Of a DNA stretch of 64,000 nucleotides, positions 36,150 to 47,681 are shown piece by piece (within the stretch, counting starts at the first letter, position 1; each line of letters opens with the position of its first letter). The stretch comes from Conus ventricosus (Eukaryota > Mollusca > Gastropoda > Neogastropoda > Conidae): contig CM031616.1 in assembly GCA_018398815.1 (NCBI GenBank), positions 73,026,116-73,090,115 on the forward strand, given 5' to 3'. The notes beneath the pieces were generated by a model that saw only the letters and a list, made by a program, of their open reading frames with translations, made no database searches and was not told the origin of the DNA. The position numbers and the translations under genes are program-made.

Positions 36150-37018
36150 GTTGACGGTTCTGGCGTGCTGATTGCCTTCTGTATTTAGTGTTCAGATTTT
36201 TTTGATTGCTTTTGTTTTGGATGCCATTGTTTATATATTTTATAACAGTAATAACCTCCCCAGCAGCAGCAATGGGCGCCAAAAAATGGCAACAGTTTTA
36301 GGTTCTATATACCATGAAGATTTGGCGCCCTAGAATCATTTGGAGTTTTTATAGCTGGCATTGAATCATAACTTGTTCTGACGTTGCGCGGTGTTATGTT
36401 TTCATTCGCGCTCGCGCGAGGTTATATTCTGTAACATTATTTTTTTTGTCTGTACACTTGCTAATTTTCTTCCTGCTTTAACACGCCAGGATGAGGATGC
36501 TTTTCCTGGTCTCCACCAGATTCAGTGTTTTCTGCTGATTTTCTGGCTTGGTTAAGTTTCTCCACCTTGCTACGTGTTTTCTGATTCTGCTGATTTTGGC
36601 TCGGTCTTTTTAAGGGAAAATAAAAACTCTATATGATTCAAAGTTATTAATCCCATGATTAATGGCGATAACAATCGGTTCCCAATCTTAGTATAGATAC
36701 TTCCTAGGAGCTTAATGACTTTGTTTAAAACTGGATCTTGCGTATAATCATACGTAAGATCTTGTCAGAATCAATGGGAAGCAAATCTACTGAATAGTTT
36801 GGTGTAAACTTAGAAACCGTTTGCCACACTTTCACCATTCTCGACCCAACTTGCGCCTCATACCTGTTATGATACTTTATAATGTCTTGTGGCGACATCT
36901 GTTGAATCTGTTCAATGCTCGAATTCAGTTCCGAGGAACTGTTTGTTTTCCCCTGTGCAATGAATACCAGCTCTCCTTTTAGGGCATAAATAGCTTGGTC
37001 ATCAACTTGGTCCCCCAT
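36150..37018 (-). pseudogene. Copy-2 counterpart of the membrane-segment protein, fuller N-terminus
   Basis: Begins MGDQVDDQAIYALKGELVF at 37018, passes through QQMSPQDIIKYHNRYEAQ and breaks near 36725. Later blocks (FGALAAAGG-like; PIAAAGEVITVIKY here) are garbled. An odd GC-rich palindromic insert (TCGCGCTCGCGCGAGG, about 36406-36421) replaces ordinary sequence present in copy 1. Confidence 0.6.
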
Positions 37019-37096
37019 TAGAAGTTCAGGAAGGGTTGAGCCACCCTGTTGCTGTAGTTAGATCTTCACTGTTCATGTTTTTTATATTTAATTATT

Positions 37097-37300
37097 TTAT
37101 TTAAGAAAAAATGAAAGCACCGAAAAAAAAAAACTGTTTGCTAACCTGGTATACCATTCTGCTGTTAATTGGAGGTCAAAGTGTAGGATACTCAATGCTT
37201 GGTTAAAGCTTGTTAAGAAATTAAAAACCAGCAGATCTTGCAAACTAGACTTTGAGGATTCAGCAAAGCTGATTGCTATTATTGCAGCTTCGTTTGACAC
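37097..37300 (-). CDS. Hypothetical 67-residue protein, Polinton-like element
   Basis: MSNEAAIIAISFAESSKSSL at the N-terminus and LTAEWYTRLANSFF near the end. In copy 1 only the C-terminal half exists (32377-32504), because the duplication boundary cuts through the gene; the copy-1 stub has the same AEWYTRLA block. No family recognised. It lies about 80 bases upstream of the next - strand gene, in the same direction. Confidence 0.5.
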   Translation of the reverse strand: MSNEAAIIAISFAESSKSSLQDLLVFNFLTSFNQALSILHFDLQLTAEWYTRLANSFFFSVLSFFLK

Positions 37301-37369
37301 GAAGATTTTCTAGTCAAGCATGGAATAATTCAGACAGTATAAATATGTAAATAAAAAATAATTTATAAA

Positions 37370-38750
37370 AAATGGCTTCATCGTATTGTTGATAGGCGGC
37401 GCTAGTGATAATGCGCTCGCTTTTGTGGAAGTTAAGTAATTACGCCTTTTGTAAATACGGGTTGAAGGTGGAGAGAAAAGACATAACAAAAGCTGTGGAG
37501 GCAACTGCTGTCTGCCACAATGATCGCTATGAAAAGCAGAGAATTGAGGCAGTTAGATTATTATTAATAACACACTGAAAAAAACAGGGCCATGCGGGGG
37601 GGGGTGGGCTTACACATTTAAAAGATGTTGATCAAAGCAATAAAACATATTATCTAGTAACAGGCAAAACCAATCGAGACATTGCCCCCACCAAAATTTT
37701 AGCGAATTTTTTCATCTTTCAGAAAAAACAAAAGATGCAAGAATCGGTTTATTGTCTTTGAATGACCGTGGTGGTATTTTGTTGCGCATTTATTGCTGGT
37801 AAAAATGAACAAAAAATCTTTTATTCGCCAATAGGATATTGGAGGGAATAACAGCAATTTAAAAAGCTAAGCCAAGCAGGCTGGAGTTAGTGAACAACAG
37901 CAAAGAATGGTTATCTAAACAAGCGATTTGGCTAATTTATTTACAGCGCCTAGAGAATACAGAGACACTCTTTGTTGAATACAATACCGAACGACACCCA
38001 TCAAATGGTCTTCTATATTTACCCTCTGATACGGATTAGACGAAAAATTTAAGATACGCACTCAAGTCATGACATGCTTAAGATACAAAGGAGATGCGGG
38101 CCATTAACACAAAAGAGTTGCTTCTGCTTTGGCTGTTGCTTACATGATATATCAACGAGGCCTTTTAACTAATCCTCGCATGATTCATGGTCGATGATGG
38201 GAAAAGAATTTAAAGGGCAGTGAATCCAATTATTGCTGAAACATAGGTTACCATTTAAAAGAGGCATTACAGGAGTTCTTTAGATCACAGCTTTAGTTGA
38301 AAACTTTAACAAACAGTTATCGAAGATTGTTTTCCTACCAGTATCACAGAGAGCTTATTGCAATTCTCGCAACACGAATGGGTTTGAAGACTGCTCGTTT
38401 TTGCGCGCAATGAATAATGAGAATTTAAAGGGTTAAAACAGTACAAGCAATCAAAAAGAAAAACAATAAATGTTGCTGGAAGACTCTGTACCATACCAGC
38501 AAACTTTTTAACGTTTGGTTTAAAAGTAAGGTACTTTATTTACCGGGAGAAGCGAAGGGGAACTCGGCATTCAGGGCAAGATCAGTTTGGAGTGTTGGAC
38601 CGTATGAAATAAAAAGAATTGTAAAGATGAATCCGCCCGTGTATTATTTACTGAGAGAACACTGGAACAACAAAACACAGCTCCTCCAAAGATCTTTTGC
38701 GAAAGAAGAACTGCAGGATAAATCCACCTGCACAGTTCCAGTTGCTTAGT
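37370..38750 (+). pseudogene. Polinton-like integrase (retroviral-type DDE), broken
   Basis: Recognisable blocks in order are YYLVTGKTNRDIAPTKIL (about 37650); EWLSKQAIWLIYLQR (37906), typical of the Polinton/KRBA2-like integrase N-terminus; LLYLPSDTD (38010), adjoining the first catalytic Asp position; and MGKEFKG (38198), after the second. Then come LVENFNKQLSK (38293), which contains the catalytic Glu, and MNPPVYYLLREHWNN with FAKEELQDK (38628-38720), the chromodomain-like C-terminal region. Each block is in a different frame, and both Asp contexts are damaged in this sequence. The family inserts linear element DNA into the genome. The identification rests on family knowledge, not a search. 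Confidence 0.75.
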
Positions 38751-38780
38751 TAATTTACGCTAATTATATTTGGTTTAAAA

Positions 38781-39030
38781 ATGGAGCCTCAGAGTAGGAA
38801 GATGCATTCGAACGAAACAAGAATGGTATATGAAGAGACTTGAAATGATACGGGAATCATTTCATGCGGTGTAATGCTATTAAGAAACATTTTCTGGATT
38901 ATCAATGCATGACTAAATCATCAGTATCACATACACTTAACACCAAATTGGGAAAAAGAATATCTTGAAATAATAAAAAAAAATGCGAACGGTCAAGCAA
39001 CATGAGTAAAGATTTAAAATGATTGGATGA
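38781..39030 (+). pseudogene. Unrecognised ORF after the integrase
   Basis: ATG 38781 starts MEPQSRKMHSNETRM, and coding-like sequence continues in shifted frames to about 39030 (NTKLGKRIS / PNWEKEYLEIIKKN). It is too broken to classify. Confidence 0.25.
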
Positions 39031-39249
39031 AGTTGATTGATTCTTATAATAAATGTTGATGAAAAATATAAACCCCTGTTTATGCGGTTCTCAGTGCGGA
39101 GTGCATTTGAAAACTCTGGATTAACAAAACACACGTTTTGTGTTTGTTCTATCTATCGACTTTTTTGTTTCAAAACGTTGTGCTTGATCTCATGTAGATT
39201 AGATCGCTGTTTTTACGTTGTCATGATGAAAAGTCTTATTGCCAACTAA

Positions 39250-42240
39250 GGCTTCTTTGTGTTGTCATGTGATATGTTTGACTGCACAACGCTGCGAGAT
39301 ATTCCCTTTGCTTTCTAATGTTTTCTCCTGGCTCGAACTACTGTACATTTTTTAACTTAAACAACAAACTCCTTATCACCCTCAGATAAATTCATCCTTA
39401 TATTTCTAAACTTCTTGTTAACAGTGATGCAAAGGCGAATCTTTTGGGATAATGGACTGTGTCATTACCATCCTGCAGCCCTTTAGCTTACTTCGGTTTC
39501 CATTCTTTATAAGATGTCTTCAGTAGGGATTTCTATAACAAACAGTCTGTATTGTGTAAAGTACTCTGGACTCTGGTTTCGAGGGTTTTTTAAAGTAGTC
39601 TTAAAAGAACTCTAAATTATAAGCTTTGTTAATTCTAAAACGGTAAACCAATAATTTCACGGTTTGTCCAATTGACGTTCTTTTTTTTATCATTTTGCAA
39701 AAAAGCTGATCATGAAAATCTTCTGAAGTCCTGATAATTTGGTTTTTGAATTGTCAGCTTAATTGCTTGTTCTCTCTGGTGACTAATCTAACTTCTTTGC
39801 GCTTGTGCTGATTCTACATGTCTTTCCGAATCAGCTGTTGTTCATCAGCTTGAAAAAAGTTTTTTCAGAGCATCTGTGGATTTAGTTCTGAGATCAGTGT
39901 TTCTTCATGATGTATGGTTTCATGAACGGTTCTTGATCAAAAGCAATTATGCGGATGAACTGCTGTCAACTTCAACCCATGTCTTAATAAATTGTAGATG
40001 TCTGTAATGACATGACATATATTTTTTTTGCTCGAAAGTTTAGGCACAAGCTTTTGGCGGCTCTCTTGGATCATCTTTTGACTTTCTGCTGCTAATGGAT
40101 AGTCATTATTGCAGGTCATGGTGTTCATGAGGATATTCTAAATCAACTTCTAGAATGTAACCACGGCTGCTGATCAGGCGTTAAACTGCCCAACCCACTT
40201 TAATGCTTTTTGAATTTTTTCGGATCGCCGCTGAGTACATTTTAAGTTACGTAATGGACTGTGTGGCAGCCATTGCTCATCCATACAGATTGTTTGATCT
40301 AAATTCATAAGATAGTTAGACCTTTTATGGGATCATAATGTCCAAGTATTTGTTTGTTTGCTGTACAGTAATGATGCGAACGCCTATAATTCCTACACGC
40401 AATCCGTTTTAATTCATCTGAATCATGGTAAATCAGCAATAAAATAATCTGTTACTCCAGTAAACTTTAAGAAAAGCATCCCTATCATCGGGGCAGAAGG
40501 AAAATGTAATGCGCGGGATCCAAGCTATAATGTTTCATGCAGTCTTGTCTTTAGTTTTCAATGACGTCTGCCAACAAACATACATCGGCTTCAAGTATGT
40601 ATCATGATAGTCTCCCATTGTTTTCTCTCTAACTTCTGCCACGACATCTTGAGGCATGTGGAATCAGAATCCACTGAAGTCCTTTCTCTAAGACTAGAAA
40701 AGAACGAGACTTTAGGAGGAAGTGTTGTGCTCATTCAACTTTCCCAACTGTTCATGTACTCATTAGGGTTTAAACGCCCTTTCTAACAAGGTTGAGTCTA
40801 AAATTTCTCTCTGTTATGGGCAGGACTATAGGACATAGCCCGTGACTCTAATGATCCATCATGCGTTGCATAGAGTATAAAAAGACATGTTTTTTTCTTG
40901 AGTAAGCACATGTTTACTTTTATGATGCTGTGCAATGTGACACCTGAAGGCATCGTCCACTGCTTTCATTATAAGATGAGGTCGTAACCCCGCAAGTTAT
41001 GAATGAAATACAGCAGCTTCCATTGTTCTTGGGAATCAAACTTTAGTTGAAGGATTGCATGTACTGTGCGTTGCTCTCTGAACTTCACTAATGTGATCTT
41101 AGTCTCGGACTTTTGGATTTGTTGCTTCTTCATCAAGTTCTAAAACCACAAATCCAACCAATGTGTGGCTGAGTAGTCATATGTTGGTTGGTTTAGGCGT
41201 CATTATATGATTTCAGATAAGTTTAGATTATTGTACAGTTACATTACGCACTTTCTGCATGCGTTTAAGAATATTCTGGCAGGCATCTTGGGTCTCTATT
41301 AATATTCTGGTGCTGAATGGGCGCCATCCGACCTGGCAACAATGGAAGGCAAAATGAACAATCTGATGATTACTCATTAAGACTGTTTTTCGAAAGTTTT
41401 TGGTGGAGCTGGCCCTTCATAAGGAAACAATGAGCGATTCAAAAGTTGCATAAATCCACATATGGACTTGTTTGCATCCGTTTCCAGTTCTTAAACTACT
41501 TTAGTTCGGGTGGAGTGTAATTAGTTCCGATATTACAGTCTACAGAACTTTTACAATGTTTCTTATGTTCGCTAGCGGCTTCGTTCAGCATGCATTCTTG
41601 TTAAACATTTTTGCAGAATTCTGTATGTGCCATCTTTTGAAGTAGGCTTCTTTGTCTACTCATCGTGCGTATCATTGTGTAATGCGGTAGCCCCCTGGTG
41701 AAAGCTTCAGTAAGTAAGTCAACATGAATTTTTGTTGGTTCGCCTATTTTTGGACTGTTCTTGGGACACTTTAATTGGACGCCAAATTTGTTCTCATAAC
41801 ATGTGTTTATACATTAACAGTTATTGGTTTGTTTTGTTCTTCAAAACTGATCAATTTGGTCTGCACTACCAGGAAGGACACCAACTAAAGTTACGATCAT
41901 TTGATGGTTAGGGTGATAGTTAGACACTCTATCTGCGTTTTTGAGGGCGTGATTGCAGCCTTGCAGAACACACCACATAAATACATTTGTTGTCTTATAT
42001 TTATGTTTAGAACTGCTCTTTTTGCAACTTATGCTGGAGGTTGTGGAATGTAAGCCTACCAACAATCGGCGATACTTAGCCTGTTTTTATCTGATTTCTA
42101 AGACTTCCACTCTGACCAACCTGAGGACCTCTCATTTTGGCTTCTTCAGCCGCAGCGTCAAACTGTGCAAGCAGTTAGTCTGCCCAACCGGGGTTGTTAC
42201 AGTCATTACGAGAAAGATAGTCTGATTGTTTAGTCGAGAC
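39250..42240 (-). pseudogene. Polinton-like family-B DNA polymerase, broken
   Basis: On the - strand, conserved blocks appear in correct order from right to left: FIHNLRGYDLIL (exo II-like, about 41008-40973); YILEADVCLLADVIEN (exo III-like, about 40600-40555); CMKHYSLDPAHYI (about 40550-40512); NNLYG, then a stop where W is expected, then AM (about 40290); GYILEVDLEYPHEHHDLQ (about 40163-40110); PLAAES (about 40090); KLMNNS-FGKT, again with a stop (about 39855-39820); and LFVIEIPTEDIL, beside an eroded palm motif C (about 39560-39510). About 3 kb fits the ~1000-residue polymerases of Polintons. The family replicates element DNA by protein priming. Frameshifts and stops occur throughout. Confidence 0.82.
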
Positions 42241-42285
42241 CAGACTTCTAGATTTTCTTCATTTATTGGTTACATAGTCGATTTA

Positions 42286-42498
42286 TTAAAAAGCTAACAT
42301 TACTTTAAACTGCGGGGCTTCTTTAGCGGGTTCTATATTTAGTTTACTTGGAACTTGAGAAAATAGATGTACAACGCGTGCCCGCTCGTTTGCTGGATCA
42401 ATGACTTCTAGATCAATATCTTCAGTGCTATTGATAAACGCTTCCTCTTCAAGCATTCCTTCAAACAATTCGTCTGGTCCTTCATATATCTGAGCCAT
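42286..42498 (-). CDS. Hypothetical acidic 70-residue protein, Polinton-like element
   Basis: Starts MAQIYEGPDELFEGMLEEEA and stays strongly acidic over its first half. Intact as read. It is immediately upstream of the polymerase in the same direction. No family recognised. Confidence 0.5.
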   Translation of the reverse strand: MAQIYEGPDELFEGMLEEEAFINSTEDIDLEVIDPANERARVVHLFSQVPSKLNIEPAKEAPQFKVMLAF

Positions 42499-42644
42499 TG
42501 TTGTGCTCTTTCTATCAAAATATTTATTTAAATTAAAAAAAATAATTATTCAGATCAATATCAACGGTCTTTTTTGTGCTTGGTCTCATAAACTAAAGTA
42601 TAATCACCCTGCGATGTTGTTACTGTGAGCTGTTTAGATATTGA

Positions 42645-42836
42645 GTTTTATGTCTCTTACTTTTTTTACGCATTCCTTTTTTATCTGCTCGGCGTCTGGC
42701 TGTTGAGAAAAAACTTGCCATCGCCTTTCTTTGAAGATAATTTTGTCTTTTGTAGTATAAATCGGCCTGTAACGATTAAATTCTTCATCGTGATGTTTGA
42801 GTCAACATGTGCTGAATTTATTGTCAGTTTTTAACG
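42645..42836 (-). pseudogene. Hypothetical small basic protein, Polinton-like element
   Basis: The - strand reading contains KDKIIFKERRWQVFSQQPD and KKECVKKVRDIKLNI, ending at a stop near 42645. The N-terminal frame is uncertain. No family recognised. Confidence 0.35.
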
Positions 42837-42889
42837 AACTTAGTTTAGCCGTTATAGTTGAACCTTAGTACGCTGTTTGCTTTTGGAGT

Positions 42890-43309
42890 TTAGTTTTTTA
42901 TTTTTTGCGCGCACTTATCAGCTAATGAACACAGACGAGAGCTAAAGACAATCTAGAGGTAAAGCTGGGTGTGCGCCTATGCCCGTTGTAAGAGGCTACA
43001 CTCGGTTCCTGCTGATTGACACTTATTGTCGATGCCCCAGTTTTTAACATAAGTAACCAGCATTAAAGGCAGCAGAATACCTTCGTTGGGTTTGTGTATT
43101 TTGAAAGGTCCTGCTCTAGTTTTTGTTGCATTTGTGTAATTTGGATAATCTGAAGAGTTTTTATGCTAGGGTTTTCTACTATCTTCTTCTCTTGGCGGCG
43201 TGTATGTAGGACATTTGGATAACTGAACAGGAATGCTTTTTATAAATAAAAAATAATTTAGTATTGTATATCTTTTTAATCTGCTATCTTTAATATTCAG
43301 CTGCGCCAT
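42890..43309 (-). pseudogene. Hypothetical protein starting MAQLNIKDSRLKRY
   Basis: ATG at 43309 on the - strand. The first block includes PVQLSKCPTYTPPREED, and later AGPFKIHKPNEGILLPLMLV appears in another frame. Unclassified. Confidence 0.35.
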
Positions 43310-43329
43310 AATATATTAAAAACAAATGT

Positions 43330-43944
43330 CTACATGAAGCGGTTATCGGCTTCTTCTTCTTTATCAATTTGAATGTTTATTACGTCTCTAACTGTTTCCC
43401 CGCTTCCATGTAATCATTATCCTCTGTTGACCTTAGGTCAATCATACCCGTATTTCGTGTTAATAATCTTAAGCCTACACATTGTGAAGTGTGTAAATTT
43501 TAGAAGCAAGGTCAATGTTGGATTTCTACTCCCCCGCTCCAATCTGTTTCTTATTTTCATCAATATGCTGATAAGGTTTTTTAAGCCGTCCGTAGGTTAG
43601 ATTTTGGTTAGATACCCTCATTCGAACATTGTACTTCGGTATTTTTGGATTAAAAACTTTTTCACTTCTCTTTTGAAACGGTTCTTCAGCTTCGCACAGC
43701 AATAAATACGTTTTTAGCGATCTTGCTGCAACACTAAAACTAAAATTCCATATAGCGTCTAGCCTGCTTCTGGGATATGTTGTTGATGAATCACTCTTTC
43801 GAATATATTGCTAATTTTGACTGATATTGTTGCTCAATCGTTGTTAATTTAGGCGGTGCTAACAACGTCAAACTCTAACGAGATGTCAGAAATGCTGTAC
43901 TTTGTTCGGTGTCTGATGATTTGATGAACGCGTTTTGTATTCAT
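43330..43944 (-). pseudogene. Hypothetical protein, possibly structural, Polinton-like element
   Basis: ATG at 43944 gives MNTKRVHQIIRHRTKYSISD. After frame changes come LTTIEQQYQSKLAIYSK, DAIWNFSFSVAARSL-like and KTYLLLCEAEEPF-like blocks. The stretch reads as one degraded protein of about 200 residues. No family call. Confidence 0.4.
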
Positions 43945-43986
43945 TATAAAAGTTAGTGCATTTGACAATCGGTTTTTTAATGCTCC

Positions 43987-44350
43987 TTGAAAGTACGGTG
44001 CATGCGCTTTAACAACTCAAATCTAAGGGGATGGAAAAAGCGATTCATACGCAAAATTTACAGCTGCTACTTTTTACCGTCTTTAGTTTCTGCGGCGCCT
44101 ATTCTTTGTTTTAGTGCTTCTTCATTTTCGATTCCTGAGACGCAAGATCAGGCCCTTTCATTCCGGTTTAGCATAGATCAGGAAAGAGTTAAAAATATGT
44201 CTGCATTGTGTAAAGAAAAATTATTTCTTGCCCCTCAAGGTTTTATAGAAATTTTCTTAACGATAGCCCGCCTAGATTCTGTACAAATGTCCTGTTTGGG
44301 TCTGTGGTTGAAGGAGGTTCTATTTTGAAAGTAGACGCGCAGAGACTGGC
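43987..44350. other. Coding strand unresolved; overlapping open frames
   Basis: A + strand frame of 113 residues spans 43987-44328. The - strand frames contain blocks such as ALKQRIGAAETKDGKK that could equally be real. Neither is recognised. Confidence 0.35.
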
Positions 44351-44564
44351 ACAATCAATTAATCTGGATCCTAGGTCTGGAAAGAAATTTGACAGTAAGT
44401 ATTTTGATCTGCATCAATTGTAGATGGATTATTTTGGAACAATTATTAATCGTTTATTTACCTTACGCCATGGGGCTCTTTCAGTTTTCTTTACCGGGTT
44501 AAGAATGAGCCATATGATTGTGGCCATATTTTTTATAAACAAATAAAAAGTTAATATTATAAAC

Positions 44565-45400
44565 ATGGCAGGTCATGAGGATGACGATTATGATGTTTTA
44601 GATTTCTGGAGACGACTTGTGTGTTATGACTCTTTGGTACAACATCGCTCGGGGTCTCTTTGCGGCCGTGCAATTATACAGAAAGTAGGGTCAGATCTTT
44701 ATTACCAAAGTTTAGGCCAGAACCTCGATTTATAGGACCCTAATGATTTTGAAGTAAAAGATGACCATTTGTTTTGTGAGGAGCGACCAAGGACAATTGT
44801 TCAGGCTTAATCTAAACCAGATCATCAAAGTTTTTAAAAAAAGAGTACAATTAGACAAAGAGCTCAGTGTGAGCGACCACAATCGCCTTGGATTACTAAA
44901 CCAAAATTAGTAGGGATGCAGTTTCTAAACTTCAAAACACACTGCAGGAACCTACGACAGATAACCAAATGCACAAAAATGGGAACTTAAAGAATTAAAT
45001 CACTGTATCCAAATTAATAAATGCAATAGACGCGCCACTTATTCAGAAGAAAAGCATTAAGATATACCACGATCACCGCTACCATGCGAGAAATAGCGGC
45101 CTTTGATCAGCTTTAAGAGCCATGAGGCGAATTAACAAACAATTTAGAAAACTGGGTGAATTGATGAAGCATTTAAAAAGAAAAAGAAAAACTCGTTGAG
45201 GCTGATGACGCCACACTTAGGGTTGATATTAAAGAAAAGGAATACCACAAAGACTAAATGTTCTTGAGAAGAGAGATCTGCAAGATAGAAAGTGTTTTGT
45301 TACTAACCAAAAACAATACGAACTCAAGTGAGCAGAATAAGAGAAACTATCAATAGAATTTTATATGGAAGGACAACAACGCTAGCAGTACGAATTCGAA
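44565..45400 (+). pseudogene. Hypothetical protein with helical/coiled C-terminal part
   Basis: ATG 44565 gives MAGHEDDDYDVLDFWRRLVC, then HRSGSLCGRAIIQKVGSDLY before a stop near 44735. Further blocks to about 45400 are Lys/Glu/Gln-rich (RINKQFRKLGELMKHLKRK; KRDLQDRKCFVTNQKQYEL), suggesting long helices. Several frame changes. No family recognised. Confidence 0.4.
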
Positions 45401-45544
45401 ATGTTTTGAGAGCAGGGGAGTTACATTAGAAGCGTTATATCAGCCATTAGGATGTGTCAAGAAGCACACTGGTGTTGGCTATTACAGGCGGCTAGTTGGA
45501 GGTCAAAGTCAGTGCCCCGCCCACCCATCGCTCCACCTGTAAAT

Positions 45545-46023
45545 CATGGTAAAAAAACTGCTTGATTCATCTTGCGGATTTATTAAAAAAATTTGCCGGT
45601 TAAGCTCTAGTCTCTTTACCGGGTATATTAGGGGGTATTGTTAGCTGGCTTTTGTCTACTGCAGCAAAGTAGTTGGCTTTATGGCGAGACTTATGGACAT
45701 TAGTTCTCTTAAATAGTTGGGTTAATTTTAGTAAGATAATGACCAAGTAATCCTAGGCAAGTTAATCCAAGAACAAGCGCTGTCTTTTCTTATTCATGGT
45801 CATCTGCGAAAGAGTCCGCGAGCTTTGTGAAGTCTTCAATGGCCTTTGGGCTTTGGGCACGGGGATTGGAATGATTATTCTGAGGGTCATCTGGTTTTTT
45901 ACTGCTTCATTATTACTGGCTCAGAATTTATGTCGTTGGGTAGACCTTCTGGTTCATTCTCCTGCATCGAGAATTTCTTTGTTTGTAGTTTATTTTTGTT
46001 CTACTGTGAAGTCTGAGGTCTGA
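45545..46023 (+). pseudogene. Membrane protein of the Polinton-like element
   Basis: ALVSLPGILGGIVSWLLSTA (about 45604-45663) is a glycine-rich hydrophobic segment of a kind I associate with small Polinton-encoded membrane proteins. A second hydrophobic stretch (GIGMIILRVIWFFTASLLLA, about 45862-45921) follows in another frame. Probably one two-span protein broken by errors. Role unknown; penton- or membrane-associated is a guess. Confidence 0.4.
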
Positions 46024-46918
46024 AGGTTGCTGTATATAAACCAGTGCCACAGCAAAGTCTACTTTTGATCTTGCGTATTGTAAAAACATCTTGGTTTGGT
46101 ACCTTTTTTATACTTGTAGGTAAATCAACTGTAGAATTAATGGCATCCTCTAAATTTGTAGTATTGTTTTTGTGCATCTAAGCAGTTAGATGGAATCAAG
46201 TATGCTCGATCTTGCCTGTGCTGTGTCACCTAGCAACACCAAAGTAGTACGAATAGGAGTCATTTATTAGTTCTATTCCGCTGTAGTTTGGCCTTAGAAG
46301 TGTTCTAAGATAAATGTTGTCATGTGTTTTATGCTCTGCTCTAGGACCCGAGGTGAAACAGCTGTGCCTGAGAGATAGATGTGTATGGGAGGATTCCAGT
46401 CATAGTTATATTTTCTGTTGCACGCCCAAGAATAAGGGGTGCTAAGCCATGATTGCGGTCCAACTTTGTTCTAAAGTCTGTCTTGGTGTTAATATTGAAA
46501 TTCGTGTACAGATTCTTTCAAAAGACTTATGTTATTTGTTGCTGAATGGATTAAAACGGTTTTGTCATTGGTAATGGCGCCTAGCAGTGCAGTCAAAATA
46601 CGTCTGATGGTGTAATAGAAATGAAATCTATACTGACCTAACAAAAGGATTAGGATGATTTAAGTGATTCAGCATACGGACACCACACCAGTTGATGCAC
46701 AAAATCACCAGAAAAGTTTAATTGTTCTGATAAAACTGCATCGGATGATGAACACACTTTTGGGGGGGGAATTTTTTTTGTAGTCTTTTTTAAACAGGGG
46801 GTTAAGATATCTGCTTAATGGAGTACTTACTTTTTATAAAGGTGTCTGTCTGGGTCTCAGAAAGTCGAGGGTGTAAGTTGTTATATTTTAAGATTGTAGT
46901 GCGGCCCAACAGAATTTT
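46024..46918. other. Unresolved coding-like region
   Basis: The - strand has suggestive but shifting blocks (for example DVFTIRKIKSRLCCGTG near 46060). This is where a capsid gene might be expected, but I cannot identify one. Confidence 0.35.
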
Positions 46919-47199
46919 TTGCATCAGATATTTGAATGCACTCTTTTTAATTTGTTTTATAAAATGTTTGTTTTAACAATAAACAACTCAAGACCGCCCT
47001 TCGTTTTTAGAACATGCTATAATAACGAATGCGGAACCAGAACGGTCGCGCTCCATGAAATATTCTACAAAGTCGTATGGTTTAATATAAGCAAAGCCAA
47101 GGAGAATAAATAAGATTAAAAAAGTTAATAATAGAGGCCAATTAGTTAGCCATTAACCATACCTGATGGTTATTACGGATTTTGCTCGCAAAAGAAGCA

Positions 47200-47665
47200 A
47201 TGAGTAACTTCGACATTACTCTCAAACTTAACAATGCAAATCTAAAAAACAATGTTGGCCTTCAAACCTGAAGAAGAAGAAGTAGGGTACAATTTTGATA
47301 AAGAGCTAGCTAAAATGTTAGGCTTTACAACTGCCAATCGGCCCGTTCATAGTTTTAGAGTGCAGCAAACAAAACTACTTATAGGGAGAAAATCCGCTCG
47401 ATCTTGCATTACATTCATTACTCTATGTTCATTGGATGAGCTGAGCACTGATGAAAACTTATATGATGGAAGGCCCTCAACTGTTTTAAGAGCTCTTCCG
47501 ACAGGGAAGCTGCATATTGCGATTATGAAATTATACAATATCCCTAATTTACAGTTTAAAAGATAGTTTGTGGGAGGGTCGGATCATTTAATATAAAAAT
47601 CAAAGACAAAGCGGGGAAAGTTGTGAAATGTGATAACCTGCACATTGTTTTGGAAATAAAATAAT
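47200..47665 (+). pseudogene. Probable Polinton capsid-associated (minor capsid-like) protein, C-terminal part
   Basis: ATG 47200 gives MSNFDITLKLNNANLKNNVG. After a frameshift near 47250 come VGYNFDKELAKMLGF and RPVHSFRVQQTKLLIG, then LPTGKLHIAIMKLYNIPNLQ. After another shift near 47566 come FNIKIKDKAGKVVKCDNLHI and VLEIK to the stop. The pattern (F-x-x-L-x-x-x-L-G-F; then Y-x-I-P; then an F-x-x-I-x-I-x-D ending in an I-V-L strand) matches proteins I know from Polinton-type elements and thought to be capsid-linked. Moderately confident of the family, unsure of the exact role. Confidence 0.5.
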
Positions 47666-47681
47666 ACGTTACTAAAAAATA

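Larger units (their letters stand above)
32526..37198. repeat. Large direct duplication, copy 2 (4.67 kb), error-rich
   Basis: Matches copy 1 in the same order and orientation, with many scattered single-base deletions, insertions and substitutions. Its CA microsatellite (about 33665-33725) is broken by AAC and ACC slips where copy 1 is pure CA. It continues past 37198 into unique sequence of the Polinton-like element, so copy 2 is the one joined to the rest of the element. Confidence 0.93.
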
